NCBI GenBank assembly: GCA_900548955.1
Contig: URMQ01000033.1
Span: forward strand, 1-13,846
From: an uncultured Eggerthella sp.
Lineage (GTDB): Bacteria; Actinomycetota; Coriobacteriia; Coriobacteriales; Eggerthellaceae
Length of the DNA stretch: 13,846 bases
Direction of reading: 5' to 3'
Positions 6,942-12,894 of the stretch are shown piece after piece. Both the position numbers and the translations under genes were made by a program. The notes beneath the pieces are model-generated. The model saw only the letters and a list, made by a program, of their open reading frames with translations. It had not been told where the DNA came from and made no database searches. Position 1 is the first letter of the stretch; every line of letters starts with the position of its first letter.

Positions 6942-7017
6942 ACCTATTACGAAGCCTTTCAAGCAAGCCTATTGCGCATGCCTAACGCGTGTACCTATTG
7001 CGCACACCTTTCAAGCA
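6942..7017. repeat. Decayed direct repeat at the 3' end of yacP
   Basis: ACCTATTACGAAGCCTTTCA at 6942-6961 recurs as ACCTATTGCGCACACCTTTCA at 6993-7013, both continuing AGCA. A third partial copy (CCTATTGCGCATGCC) lies at 6969-6983. The last codons and stop of yacP fall inside the final copy. Confidence 0.65.
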
Positions 7018-7553
7018 CGTCCATCGCGCATAGCTTTTAGTTTTGCTAATACGTCAGGATTGAGTCGGTCGGCTACGGTATTCTTCTGAGCAACTTGCAA
7101 GTGACTATCACGGTCAGCCTCGTCGGATAAATCGTCCATTTCCAAGCTAAAACCATTCGCACTCATACGATCCACTCCACCGCCGAAAACTGCATCCTGA
7201 ATGGAAGCATCACTGGTTACCACCATTACTTCAACACGACGTTCACGGGCATCGTGGGATAATTTTTCTATAACCTTATCCGCCGAAGAACCGAAAGGCG
7301 AAAACATGACTTTTACGCCACCAATTGTTTGCGTTTTGCCTGCAGATTCTGGATTATCAGCAGCATCAAAAACAATAATGGCACGATATTCACTACCTGC
7401 GTATGCCGCAACATCGCTGATCAGAGCTTCACGTACCATATTGAACTTTTCGTAGGTATAGTCTTCCTGGTTGCGCATGTGGATATAACGTGATCCGCTA
7501 CGCAGCACGTTATATCCATCAACGATAAGTAGTTTGTTACGCTTTTTTGCCAC
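7011..7553 (-). CDS. yacP: YacP-like NYN-domain ribonuclease
   Basis: A 180-residue single-domain protein of the NYN/PIN-fold family whose Bacillus member (Rae1) is a ribosome-associated mRNA endonuclease. It opens with KLLIVDGYNVLRSG, where Asp12 and Asn15 are metal-site residues. It continues with IIVFDAADN (Asp63), SSADKVIEKL (Asp92) and VMVVTSDASIQD (Asp115), the acidic pattern of the fold. The frame extends upstream into rlmB, but the protein family begins near LLIVDGYN, so I chose the GTG at 7551-7553, 13 nt past the rlmB stop. Its ribosome-binding site (AGAAAG) is weak, which suggests translational coupling to rlmB. The pairing with rlmB is common and points to a role at the ribosome. 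The exact start is uncertain. Confidence 0.85.
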   Translation of the reverse strand: MAKKRNKLLIVDGYNVLRSGSRYIHMRNQEDYTYEKFNMVREALISDVAAYAGSEYRAIIVFDAADNPESAGKTQTIGGVKVMFSPFGSSADKVIEKLSHDARERRVEVMVVTSDASIQDAVFGGGVDRMSANGFSLEMDDLSDEADRDSHLQVAQKNTVADRLNPDVLAKLKAMRDGRA

Positions 7554-7566
7554 CGACTCGCGCTTT

Positions 7567-8334
7567 CTACTGTTCTTTCTTGTTTTGTTCGCGACACTGA
7601 CGCATCCACTCATACATACATGCCGTTGCCGCCTGAGCAACATTAAGTGATCCAACCTGCCCTGCCTGAGGAAGAGCCACAAGGAAATCGCAATGTTCTT
7701 TAGTTAAGCGTGACAAGCCTTCGCCTTCGCTTCCCATAACTAAAGCCAACTGTCCCGCCATAGGAGCATCCCAAATACATTCAGTTGCTTGTTCGGAAGC
7801 TCCTGCTACCCAAAAATTTTCCTTTTTCAGGCGATCGATAATCTGAGCAATATTACCTACTTGAGCAACCTTAATGTGAGAAATTGCACCGGCTGAACTT
7901 TTATACGTTGCAGCTGTTACACGTGCAGAACGCTTATTAGGAATAATGATGCCTGAAGCACCTACAATTTCAGCAGAACGCGCAATGGCTCCAAGGTTGC
8001 CCGCATCGGTAATATGATCAAGAACAATAATGAGCGCATGACCATTATGTTCATCAGCATAGCGTTGTGCATCGTCTATTACTTCCTGGGCACTCACGTA
8101 TGAATAGGGGTGAGTTTCCAGCATAACACCTTGATGTGAGCCACGTTCGGAGCGAGCATCAAGATCGCTACGTTTTACCTGCTTAACCGAAACACCCATT
8201 TTGTGACAGCGACGAGCAATATCGTTGATGGTTTTATCGGTTTTAATGCCGTCAGCCACGTACAAGCATTTGCCAGGAATATTTGCTTTTAATGCTTCAA
8301 GTACAGGACGTTTTCCCTCTACGTATTCCGCCAT
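7567..8334 (-). CDS. rlmB: TrmH-family 23S rRNA (guanosine-2'-O)-methyltransferase RlmB
   Basis: A SpoU/TrmH SPOUT methyltransferase that uses SAM to 2'-O-methylate a guanosine in 23S rRNA (G2251 in E. coli). The 255-residue protein has an N-terminal substrate-binding domain (EGKRPVLEAL, 6-15; RGSHQGVML, 64-72). Its knotted catalytic domain carries the three motifs: DHITDAGNLGAIARSA (106-121), VMGSEGEGLSRL (199-210) and LPQAGQVGSLNVAQAA (221-236). Length and motifs are typical. ATG 8332-8334 has AAAGGA six nt before it, preferred over an in-frame ATG six codons earlier. yacP follows after 13 nt in the same operon. The other family members are tRNA methyltransferases; the N-terminal domain favours RlmB. 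Confidence 0.93.
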   Translation of the reverse strand: MAEYVEGKRPVLEALKANIPGKCLYVADGIKTDKTINDIARRCHKMGVSVKQVKRSDLDARSERGSHQGVMLETHPYSYVSAQEVIDDAQRYADEHNGHALIIVLDHITDAGNLGAIARSAEIVGASGIIIPNKRSARVTAATYKSSAGAISHIKVAQVGNIAQIIDRLKKENFWVAGASEQATECIWDAPMAGQLALVMGSEGEGLSRLTKEHCDFLVALPQAGQVGSLNVAQAATACMYEWMRQCREQNKKEQ

Positions 8335-8437
8335 CAAGAATCCTTTCGTCATGGAGTTCTTGATTTTGTTTCAGCACCCAAGAGCCCCACATAAGCAAGT
8401 AAAGTTCGCTACTCATCACAACGAACCAATTTCAATG

Positions 8438-8464
8438 AAAAAGCGAGCCACAAGGACTCGCTTT
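8438..8464 (-). terminator. Terminator of tRNA-Gln
   Basis: AAAGCGAG pairs with CTCGCTTT (8440-8447 / 8457-8464) around a nine-nt loop. The minus-strand stem runs into five T residues. It ends about a dozen nt past the tRNA and separates it from rlmB. Confidence 0.9.
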
Positions 8465-8475
8465 GATTATTAAAT

Positions 8476-8549
8476 TGGCTGGGCCAGCAGGATTCGAACC
8501 TACATAGCTGGTACCAAAAACCAGAGTCCTACCATTGGACGATGGCCCA
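8476..8549 (-). tRNA. tRNA-Gln (anticodon TTG), CCA encoded
   Basis: The 74-nt sequence folds as a full cloverleaf: acceptor TGGGCCA/TGGCCCA, D arm GTCC-AATGGTA-GGAC, anticodon arm CTGGT-TTTTGGT-ACCAG with anticodon TTG, four-nt variable loop, and T arm GTAGG-TTCGAAT-CCTGC with one G-U pair. The discriminator is G and CCA is encoded in the DNA. U1-A72 is typical of bacterial tRNA-Gln. Confidence 0.97.
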
Positions 8550-8649
8550 GTGCTTTGACTCGAGTGAATGTATCACATCACAAGGATTAACAACAACGTA
8601 TTTCAAAAAATTCGTAGCTGCTCTAAATAATATTCACAAGAGCCCTAAT

Positions 8650-8677
8650 ATTATAGCGACTAGCTAGGGAATTTCAA
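8650..8677 (-). promoter_or_regulatory. Probable promoter of tRNA-Gln
   Basis: TTGAAA (8672-8677) and a perfect TATAAT (8650-8655) are 16 nt apart on the minus strand, giving a start about 94 nt before the mature tRNA. A closer but weaker candidate (TTGTTG, 18 nt, TACATT) lies between this promoter and the tRNA. Confidence 0.55.
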
Positions 8678-8702
8678 ACGCTAATTATTTGCCAAACAAC
8701 TT

Positions 8703-8823
8703 GCAGGCATTATTTCTCTCTTGTTTGCTGGATCATTGCAGGCATTATTTCTCGCAGGTTCGCTAGATCATTGCAAGTTCGCTAGATCATTGCAAGTTCG
8801 CTAGATCATTGCAGGTTTGCCGG
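8703..8823. repeat. Compound direct-repeat array (16-bp and 19-bp units)
   Basis: A 16-bp unit GCAGGCATTATTTCTC occurs at 8703-8718 and 8738-8753. Each is followed by a 19-bp unit; the second, GCAGGTTCGCTAGATCATT (8754-8772), starts a tandem run with GCAAGTTCGCTAGATCATT at 8773-8791 and again, identical, at 8792-8810. A partial, diverged copy follows at 8811-8823. The 19-bp copy at 8719-8737 is the most diverged. The units abut without spacers. The array lies just past the phnPP stop and upstream of the tRNA promoter. No terminator hairpin with a T run is visible in it. Confidence 0.9.
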
Positions 8824-8841
8824 ACTGTTTTTCAACCTAAG

Positions 8842-9708
8842 CTAACCCAGAGAAAGCATGCACTGACCCAAACGTTCCACTTCACCAAAAGCGCCATGGT
8901 AATCTGAACCACCAGTACAAACCAAATCAAACTGCTGAGCCAACTCCGAACAACGACACCAGTCAGTCTCCGTGTGATCAGGATGGAATTGCTCAATACC
9001 CCACAACCCCGCATCCACTAATTCAGACACCGCATCGTAGCTGTCAAGCTGACCAGGATGAGCCAGTACCGCAACGCCGCCGTCTTCGGTAATGGCACGC
9101 ACCGCATCGCACATATGCGCATAAGCAATATCACGCTTACAAATACCTTCGCCCTTAAACAAACTCTTATAGAGCGTTTGATATTCTTGGCTGGTAAAGG
9201 GCGCAGTGGTAAGCGCCGCCATAAGATGCTGCTTATAGAACCCCGTTGAAGCAGTGCGCAACTTAGCAAGGAGCTCCTGATCAAGAGCATATCCTGCTTT
9301 TTCAAGCTGCTCTTGCTGCCACAATGTATTTTCGCTGCGTGCCTTCAATAGCGGTTCACACAAGGCAGCGATTGCGGGTGAGTTTTCTTCTAAGCCAAAG
9401 CCGAGCACGTGTACTTTGCGTCCTGTTTTTGGATTCCAAGCACTTATTTCAATGCCAGAAATATAAGAAATAGACACCGGTGCTTTGGAGGATAGCTCCT
9501 GCGCAGCAACACGCATCTCGTTAAAACCAGCCGTCGTATCGTGATTAGTAATGGCAAGATGAGTCAGTCCTGCTGTTTGTGCTTGAGCCAGTAATTCTTT
9601 CGCAGTGAAGGATCCATCGGAAAGCGTTGAATGGGAATGAAGATCAGCTCGCAAAGCAGATGCGCCATCCCATCCCAGAAGCTCTTGTAATGTAATAGCG
9701 GGTTTCAT
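8842..9708 (-). CDS. phnPP: PHP-family cyclic phosphate dihydrolase of the C-P lyase pathway (PhnPP)
   Basis: A 288-residue PHP-domain phosphoesterase. Metal ligands of the fold are all visible: DLHSHSTLSDG (His24, His26, Asp31), TNHDTT (His56), SGIEIS (Glu87), AHPG (His217) and GSDYHG (Asp269, His271). An Eggerthella lenta PHP protein in the phn operon hydrolyses 5-phosphoribosyl 1,2-cyclic phosphate to ribose 5-phosphate and phosphate through ribose 2,5-bisphosphate. The position at the end of the phn operon and the domain make this gene its likely orthologue. It would replace PhnP and remove the need for ribose-1,5-bisphosphate kinase (PhnN). The ATG has AAGGA five nt upstream. A strong terminator lies between phnL and this gene, so its expression may be lower or separately driven. 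Confidence 0.85.
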   Translation of the reverse strand: MKPAITLQELLGWDGASALRADLHSHSTLSDGSFTAKELLAQAQTAGLTHLAITNHDTTAGFNEMRVAAQELSSKAPVSISYISGIEISAWNPKTGRKVHVLGFGLEENSPAIAALCEPLLKARSENTLWQQEQLEKAGYALDQELLAKLRTASTGFYKQHLMAALTTAPFTSQEYQTLYKSLFKGEGICKRDIAYAHMCDAVRAITEDGGVAVLAHPGQLDSYDAVSELVDAGLWGIEQFHPDHTETDWCRCSELAQQFDLVCTGGSDYHGAFGEVERLGQCMLSLG

Positions 9709-9736
9709 ACTTATCCTTACAAAATATCAGTATCCC

Positions 9737-9779
9737 TAAAAACATCAGCGCACAAGCCCGAAAGGCACTGCGCGCTGAT
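9737..9779 (-). terminator. Strong intrinsic terminator between phnL and phnPP
   Basis: On the minus strand ATCAGCGC pairs with GCGCTGAT, extended inward by G-U, C-G, A-T and G-U pairs. After one G the stem is followed by TTTTT. It starts about 60 nt past the phnL stop and ends about 28 nt before the phnPP ATG. Confidence 0.85.
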
Positions 9780-9801
9780 AGAGCCTTTAATCAAACATTG
9801 G

Positions 9802-9828
9802 GCATTAGCATCGTTAGTATCGTTAGCA
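9802..9828. repeat. 9-bp tandem repeat downstream of phnL
   Basis: GCATTAGCA, TCGTTAGTA and TCGTTAGCA follow one another without spacer, with a weaker similarity (CTAGCAGTC) after them. It lies between the phnL stop and the terminator. Confidence 0.6.
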
Positions 9829-9842
9829 CTAGCAGTCTGAAT

Positions 9843-10601
9843 TTATGCAACAATGCTGCCCTTCTGCATGTTGAATTCATGATCGCACAAGCCCTCCATG
9901 AATTCCAAGTCGTGGAAAATACCAAGCATGGTGGTACCCTGGGCTTTAAGCTGTTCAATCAATTCACGTACTTTCAACTTTGAAGCCGCATCCAGGGAAG
10001 CTGTTGGTTCATCAAGCAACAATAAACGCGGTTGCTTAATCATAGCTGCAGCAATATTTAAACGAAGCTTTTCGCCGCCGGAAAACGTACGTGGGTACAA
10101 TGGCCACAATGATTCGTTAATATCGAAATGACGCAACATACGTTCTGTTTCTGCTTCGGCACGATCCATATCTGCAGAACCAAAAGTTTCAAGTGCGCTT
10201 TGTAGCACAATATCGTAAGCAGTTTGGCGAGGGAGTGCATTCAAAAATTGTGACACGTAACCCATTTCATATGCACGAATATGAATCATTTCGCGCTCGC
10301 CTACAGTACACAAATCAACCTTGCCAAAACTTGCACTGCGATACCAAATAGAACCTGATTCAGGCAAATTAGTGCGGTAAATGCAGCGGAGAATAGTGGA
10401 TTTGCCCGATCCGGAGCGACCCGTAATTCCTACGAATTCACCTTCCTGAATTGCCAGCGTAATATTCTGACAGCCATTAATACGTCGATCCGCCATATGC
10501 ATATAAAAAGACTTGGATAAGTTTTCGATACTCAGCAAAGGCTCTGTTGAAGATTGCACTGTAGCAACAGCACGTGTTTGTGTTTCAACTACTGATTCCA
10601 C
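9843..10601 (-). CDS. phnL: C-P lyase ABC-type ATPase PhnL
   Basis: PhnL is an ABC ATPase without a membrane partner; in E. coli it joins PhnK on the PhnGHIJ core. The 252-residue protein has Walker A GRSGSGKST (61-69), signature FSGGEKLRLN (173-182, the PhnL form), Walker B LLLLDEPTASLD (193-204) and a switch His230. The N-terminal 20 residues before PLLSIENLSKSF are extra relative to E. coli PhnL, which starts near this motif. The start is GTG, with AGGAGG five nt upstream overlapping the phnM stop. It is followed by a repeat and a terminator. E. coli has the order K-L-M; here the order is K-M-L. Confidence 0.93.
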   Translation of the reverse strand: MESVVETQTRAVATVQSSTEPLLSIENLSKSFYMHMADRRINGCQNITLAIQEGEFVGITGRSGSGKSTILRCIYRTNLPESGSIWYRSASFGKVDLCTVGEREMIHIRAYEMGYVSQFLNALPRQTAYDIVLQSALETFGSADMDRAEAETERMLRHFDINESLWPLYPRTFSGGEKLRLNIAAAMIKQPRLLLLDEPTASLDAASKLKVRELIEQLKAQGTTMLGIFHDLEFMEGLCDHEFNMQKGSIVA

Positions 10602-10606
10602 AACTT

Positions 10607-10612
10607 CCTCCT
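10607..10612 (-). promoter_or_regulatory. Ribosome-binding site for the phnL GTG start
   Basis: AGGAGG five nt before GTG 10599-10601. It overlaps the phnM stop codon (TAGGAGG), so translation of the two genes is probably coupled. Confidence 0.85.
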
Positions 10613-11909
10613 AGCGATCATAGCCATGTGGCTGATCAGGATAGTGGCTACGATATACCGAATTGCCTCCAACAAAAGCACGGGTAATAACAGGAGTGGT
10701 TACCGTGCCTTCAGGATTGCAGCCAATTTCACGAACAAGCAGAATGTCAGCACGCTTGCCCACTTTAAGAGAACCAACCTCATCATCAATACCAACAGCC
10801 TTAGCGGGATTTGCGGTAACAAGCGCAAAGGCAGCTGGCAAACTCATGCGACATTCGCGATGCAGCGTAAACACTGCGTCAATAAGCGCTGCAGGATAGT
10901 AGTCACTGCACAGCATATCAATCGCACCTTCCGCAACACCCTCACGAGCAGAAAGGTTGCCCGAATGGCTGTGACCAAGCATAACGTTAGGAGCACCCGC
11001 CAAAGTATGCATACCACGCTCTTGTGCTCCGTGAGCGGTTTCCATATCAATAGGAAATTCAGAAATAACTGCACCAAGCGAGTCCATAAAGTCCAATTTT
11101 TCTGCACAATCATCGTCATGAGATGCCAGCGAAATGCCTTTGCTGTGAGCCAAGTCTGCCAATTTCTTCAAGGTTGCAGGATCAATCTTTTTTGCCTCCT
11201 GCTGATTTTTAATAATGGCATCTACTTCTTCATCACTAATACCGTCACGATAGCCTTTGAGCATATCGCTAAAAATCTTGTAGTCGCTGTACTGACCCTG
11301 GCCAGGCGTGTGATCCATAAAGGAAATTAGGTCTACTTTTCCTTGATTGAGATAACCTTCAATTTCCTCTACGCGGTCAACAGCATCAAGCTCGACACGC
11401 AAGTGAAGACGATGACGAATAAGATGATCGTGCTCTTCGCCTTCGCGTATAGCTGCAATAGCATCTAATAACTTCTGAACATTTTCGAAATCACGAATAG
11501 GTTTATGGTTAAAAATGTGCCCACCATACGTTGAAAGCGAATGATATATAGTGGTTACCCCATGAGTTACCAGTTCGCGGTCGACCTTATACAAAGACGT
11601 TGGTAAGTCCATTACAACACTTGGACGAGGAGAAGCAACTGACTCAATGTAGTCAGAGTGAATATCAACCATACCCGGTACTACATAAGCACCGCGAGCG
11701 TCAACCACTGGCAAGCCCGTAGCCGCATCTACCACTAAACCAGGATTACCAGTATCAGCAACCGCATCCGCCTCACGCGTACGCGCATTAGCAAGCGTTG
11801 GTTTAATATCCACAATGGTGCCCTGCTTAATAACAGTATCGTGATTGGGTAAAATTTCAGTTTCCGTTACCACATTACCGCCACGAATTACTAAAGAATT
11901 TGCTTCCAT
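10611..11909 (-). CDS. phnM: Ribose 1-methylphosphonate 5-triphosphate diphosphatase PhnM
   Basis: An amidohydrolase-fold metalloenzyme that removes pyrophosphate from alpha-D-ribose 1-methylphosphonate 5-triphosphate, making the substrate of PhnJ. The 432-residue protein shows MVDIHSDYIE (His84, Asp86), LHLRVEL (His169), FMDHTPGQGQY (198-207), SHDDD (263-267), GHSHSGN (312-318) and CSDYYP (334-339), all PhnM hallmarks. Residues about 40-72 (ARTREADAVADTG, then two VVDA segments) look longer than in E. coli PhnM, which is about 380 residues. The ATG at 11907-11909 with GGAG six nt upstream is preferred; the frame is open upstream to 12002, but that runs through the hairpin at 11962-12031 and lacks a good ribosome-binding site. 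Confidence 0.95.
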   Translation of the reverse strand: MEANSLVIRGGNVVTETEILPNHDTVIKQGTIVDIKPTLANARTREADAVADTGNPGLVVDAATGLPVVDARGAYVVPGMVDIHSDYIESVASPRPSVVMDLPTSLYKVDRELVTHGVTTIYHSLSTYGGHIFNHKPIRDFENVQKLLDAIAAIREGEEHDHLIRHRLHLRVELDAVDRVEEIEGYLNQGKVDLISFMDHTPGQGQYSDYKIFSDMLKGYRDGISDEEVDAIIKNQQEAKKIDPATLKKLADLAHSKGISLASHDDDCAEKLDFMDSLGAVISEFPIDMETAHGAQERGMHTLAGAPNVMLGHSHSGNLSAREGVAEGAIDMLCSDYYPAALIDAVFTLHRECRMSLPAAFALVTANPAKAVGIDDEVGSLKVGKRADILLVREIGCNPEGTVTTPVITRAFVGGNSVYRSHYPDQPHGYDR

Positions 11910-11915
11910 ATTGAT

Positions 11916-11919
11916 CTCC
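11916..11919 (-). promoter_or_regulatory. Ribosome-binding site of phnM
   Basis: GGAG six nt before ATG 11907-11909, within the proximal copy of the 15-bp direct repeat. It decides against the in-frame ATG at 11942, which lies in the other copy and has no such site. Confidence 0.75.
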
Positions 11920-11952
11920 AATACGTAGGTTTTTGTATCCATTACGTAGGTT
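11917..11952. repeat. 15-bp direct repeat in the phnM leader
   Basis: TCCAATACGTAGGTT (11917-11931) recurs at 11938-11952 with a single change (A to T), 21 bp apart. Each copy contains the palindrome TACGTA or its variant. The copy nearer the gene carries the ribosome-binding site. Confidence 0.75.
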
Positions 11953-11961
11953 CTATACAAG

Positions 11962-12031
11962 CATCTCGTATGGAGGTTGCCCGCTAGCCCAACGAGCGAC
12001 AACCAACCGAACGGGCAACCTCCCAGAGATG
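11962..12031 (-). ncRNA. Large stem-loop between phnK and phnM
   Basis: GGAGGTTGCCCG (12-bp arm at 12012-12023 on the minus strand) pairs perfectly with CGGGCAACCTCC (11972-11983) around a 28-nt loop. An outer helix of CATCTC and GAGATG (12026-12031 / 11962-11967) extends it across a small internal loop. No T run follows on either strand, so it is not a terminator. It begins 12 nt past the phnK stop. Confidence 0.6.
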
Positions 12032-12042
12032 AGAGAAAAAGG

Positions 12043-12894
12043 CTACAACAGTGAGTACACCAGCTGCTGGGTGTAGGCGTGCTGCGGGTCTTCCAAAATC
12101 TGATCCGTCAAACCAGATTCGATAACTTCGCCATTAAGCATTACGAAGGTTCGATCTGCCAACATACGAATAACACCCAGGTCATGGCTAACCACCAGCA
12201 TGCTTACGCCAAAATCGCGCTTGATTTGCAAAATCAAATCCAACACGCTTGCCTGAACAGAAAGGTCAAGACCAGTAGTCACTTCGTCAAGAAGCAGAAT
12301 TGGTGGATTGTTGGACAGGGCTTTTGCAATCTGCACGCGCTGCTGCATGCCGCCAGAAAACTGTTTTGGTGGCTCACCTGCACGACTTAGCGGAATGTTT
12401 ACCTTTTCAAGTAGCTCATTACCACGTGCACGCATTGTTTCAACATTGCGATTACCTGCGGCAATCATCTGCTCTGCAATATTAGACATGGAAGAAAAGT
12501 TCATACGCAAACCCAAGTAAGGGTTCTGGTACACCATACCAAGCACAGTATTGCGAACTTTGCGCTTATGCTGCGATGAAAGCGTAAGTAAGTTTTGTTC
12601 GCCGCCATCATAAGGAATAGCGCGAACTTCGCCTTCGGTTGCGGTTTGATCGAAATACAAACACTGCATAAAGGTTGACTTACCACTGCCCGATTCACCA
12701 ACAATGCCTACGATTTCGCCAGGATATAAATCCATACTCACATCGCGTACTGCATGTACCGTATGGCAATGGGGGCAGATATTACGTTCAAGCACAGCTC
12801 CAGGGGAAAGGCAGTACTCACACCCCTGACCAAATCGTTTCGACACGTGCGAAACCGACAAGCAAGGACTTTGCTCCATTTCTGGAATGCTCAT
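12043..12894 (-). CDS. phnK: C-P lyase ABC-type ATPase PhnK, with a four-cysteine insert
   Basis: PhnK is the ABC ATPase that docks on PhnJ in the E. coli complex. The 283-residue product has Walker A GESGSGKST (66-74), Q-loop near YQNP (122-125), signature FSGGMQQR (179-186), Walker B ILLLDEVTTGLD (199-210, DEVT instead of DEPT) and switch His237. E. coli PhnK is about 252 residues. The extra length is largely an insert at about 22-47 with Cys25-x2-Cys28 and Cys40-x2-Cys43, a zinc-knuckle pattern placed before the Walker A motif. The start codon overlaps the phnJ stop by one base (TAATG), with AAAGGTGG upstream, showing translational coupling. The hairpin and phnM follow. Confidence 0.95.
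   Translation of the reverse strand: MSIPEMEQSPCLSVSHVSKRFGQGCEYCLSPGAVLERNICPHCHTVHAVRDVSMDLYPGEIVGIVGESGSGKSTFMQCLYFDQTATEGEVRAIPYDGGEQNLLTLSSQHKRKVRNTVLGMVYQNPYLGLRMNFSSMSNIAEQMIAAGNRNVETMRARGNELLEKVNIPLSRAGEPPKQFSGGMQQRVQIAKALSNNPPILLLDEVTTGLDLSVQASVLDLILQIKRDFGVSMLVVSHDLGVIRMLADRTFVMLNGEVIESGLTDQILEDPQHAYTQQLVYSLL

Larger units (their letters stand above)
6546..7010. other. AT-rich intergenic region upstream of the CoA-transferase
   Basis: These 465 nt carry no supported gene and are clearly richer in A+T than the flanking genes. They hold the CoA-transferase leader and a possible -10 box (6690-6695), a long imperfect hairpin (6813-6886), and a decayed direct repeat at the 3' end of yacP (6942-7017). 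I saw no transposase fragment or clear target-site duplication. Confidence 0.7.

Noticed and set aside
8703..8823. Possible CRISPR array
   Set aside because: The 19-bp units abut directly without unique spacers and no cas genes are present.
10626..11330. A 234-codon plus-strand frame opposite phnM
   Set aside because: It is antisense to an unmistakable PhnM and lacks a start context and domain.
11910..12002. Extended phnM start at 12002 or 11942
   Set aside because: The extension would have to be translated through the 12-bp hairpin and direct repeat and has no ribosome-binding site; ATG 11907-11909 has GGAG at the right distance.
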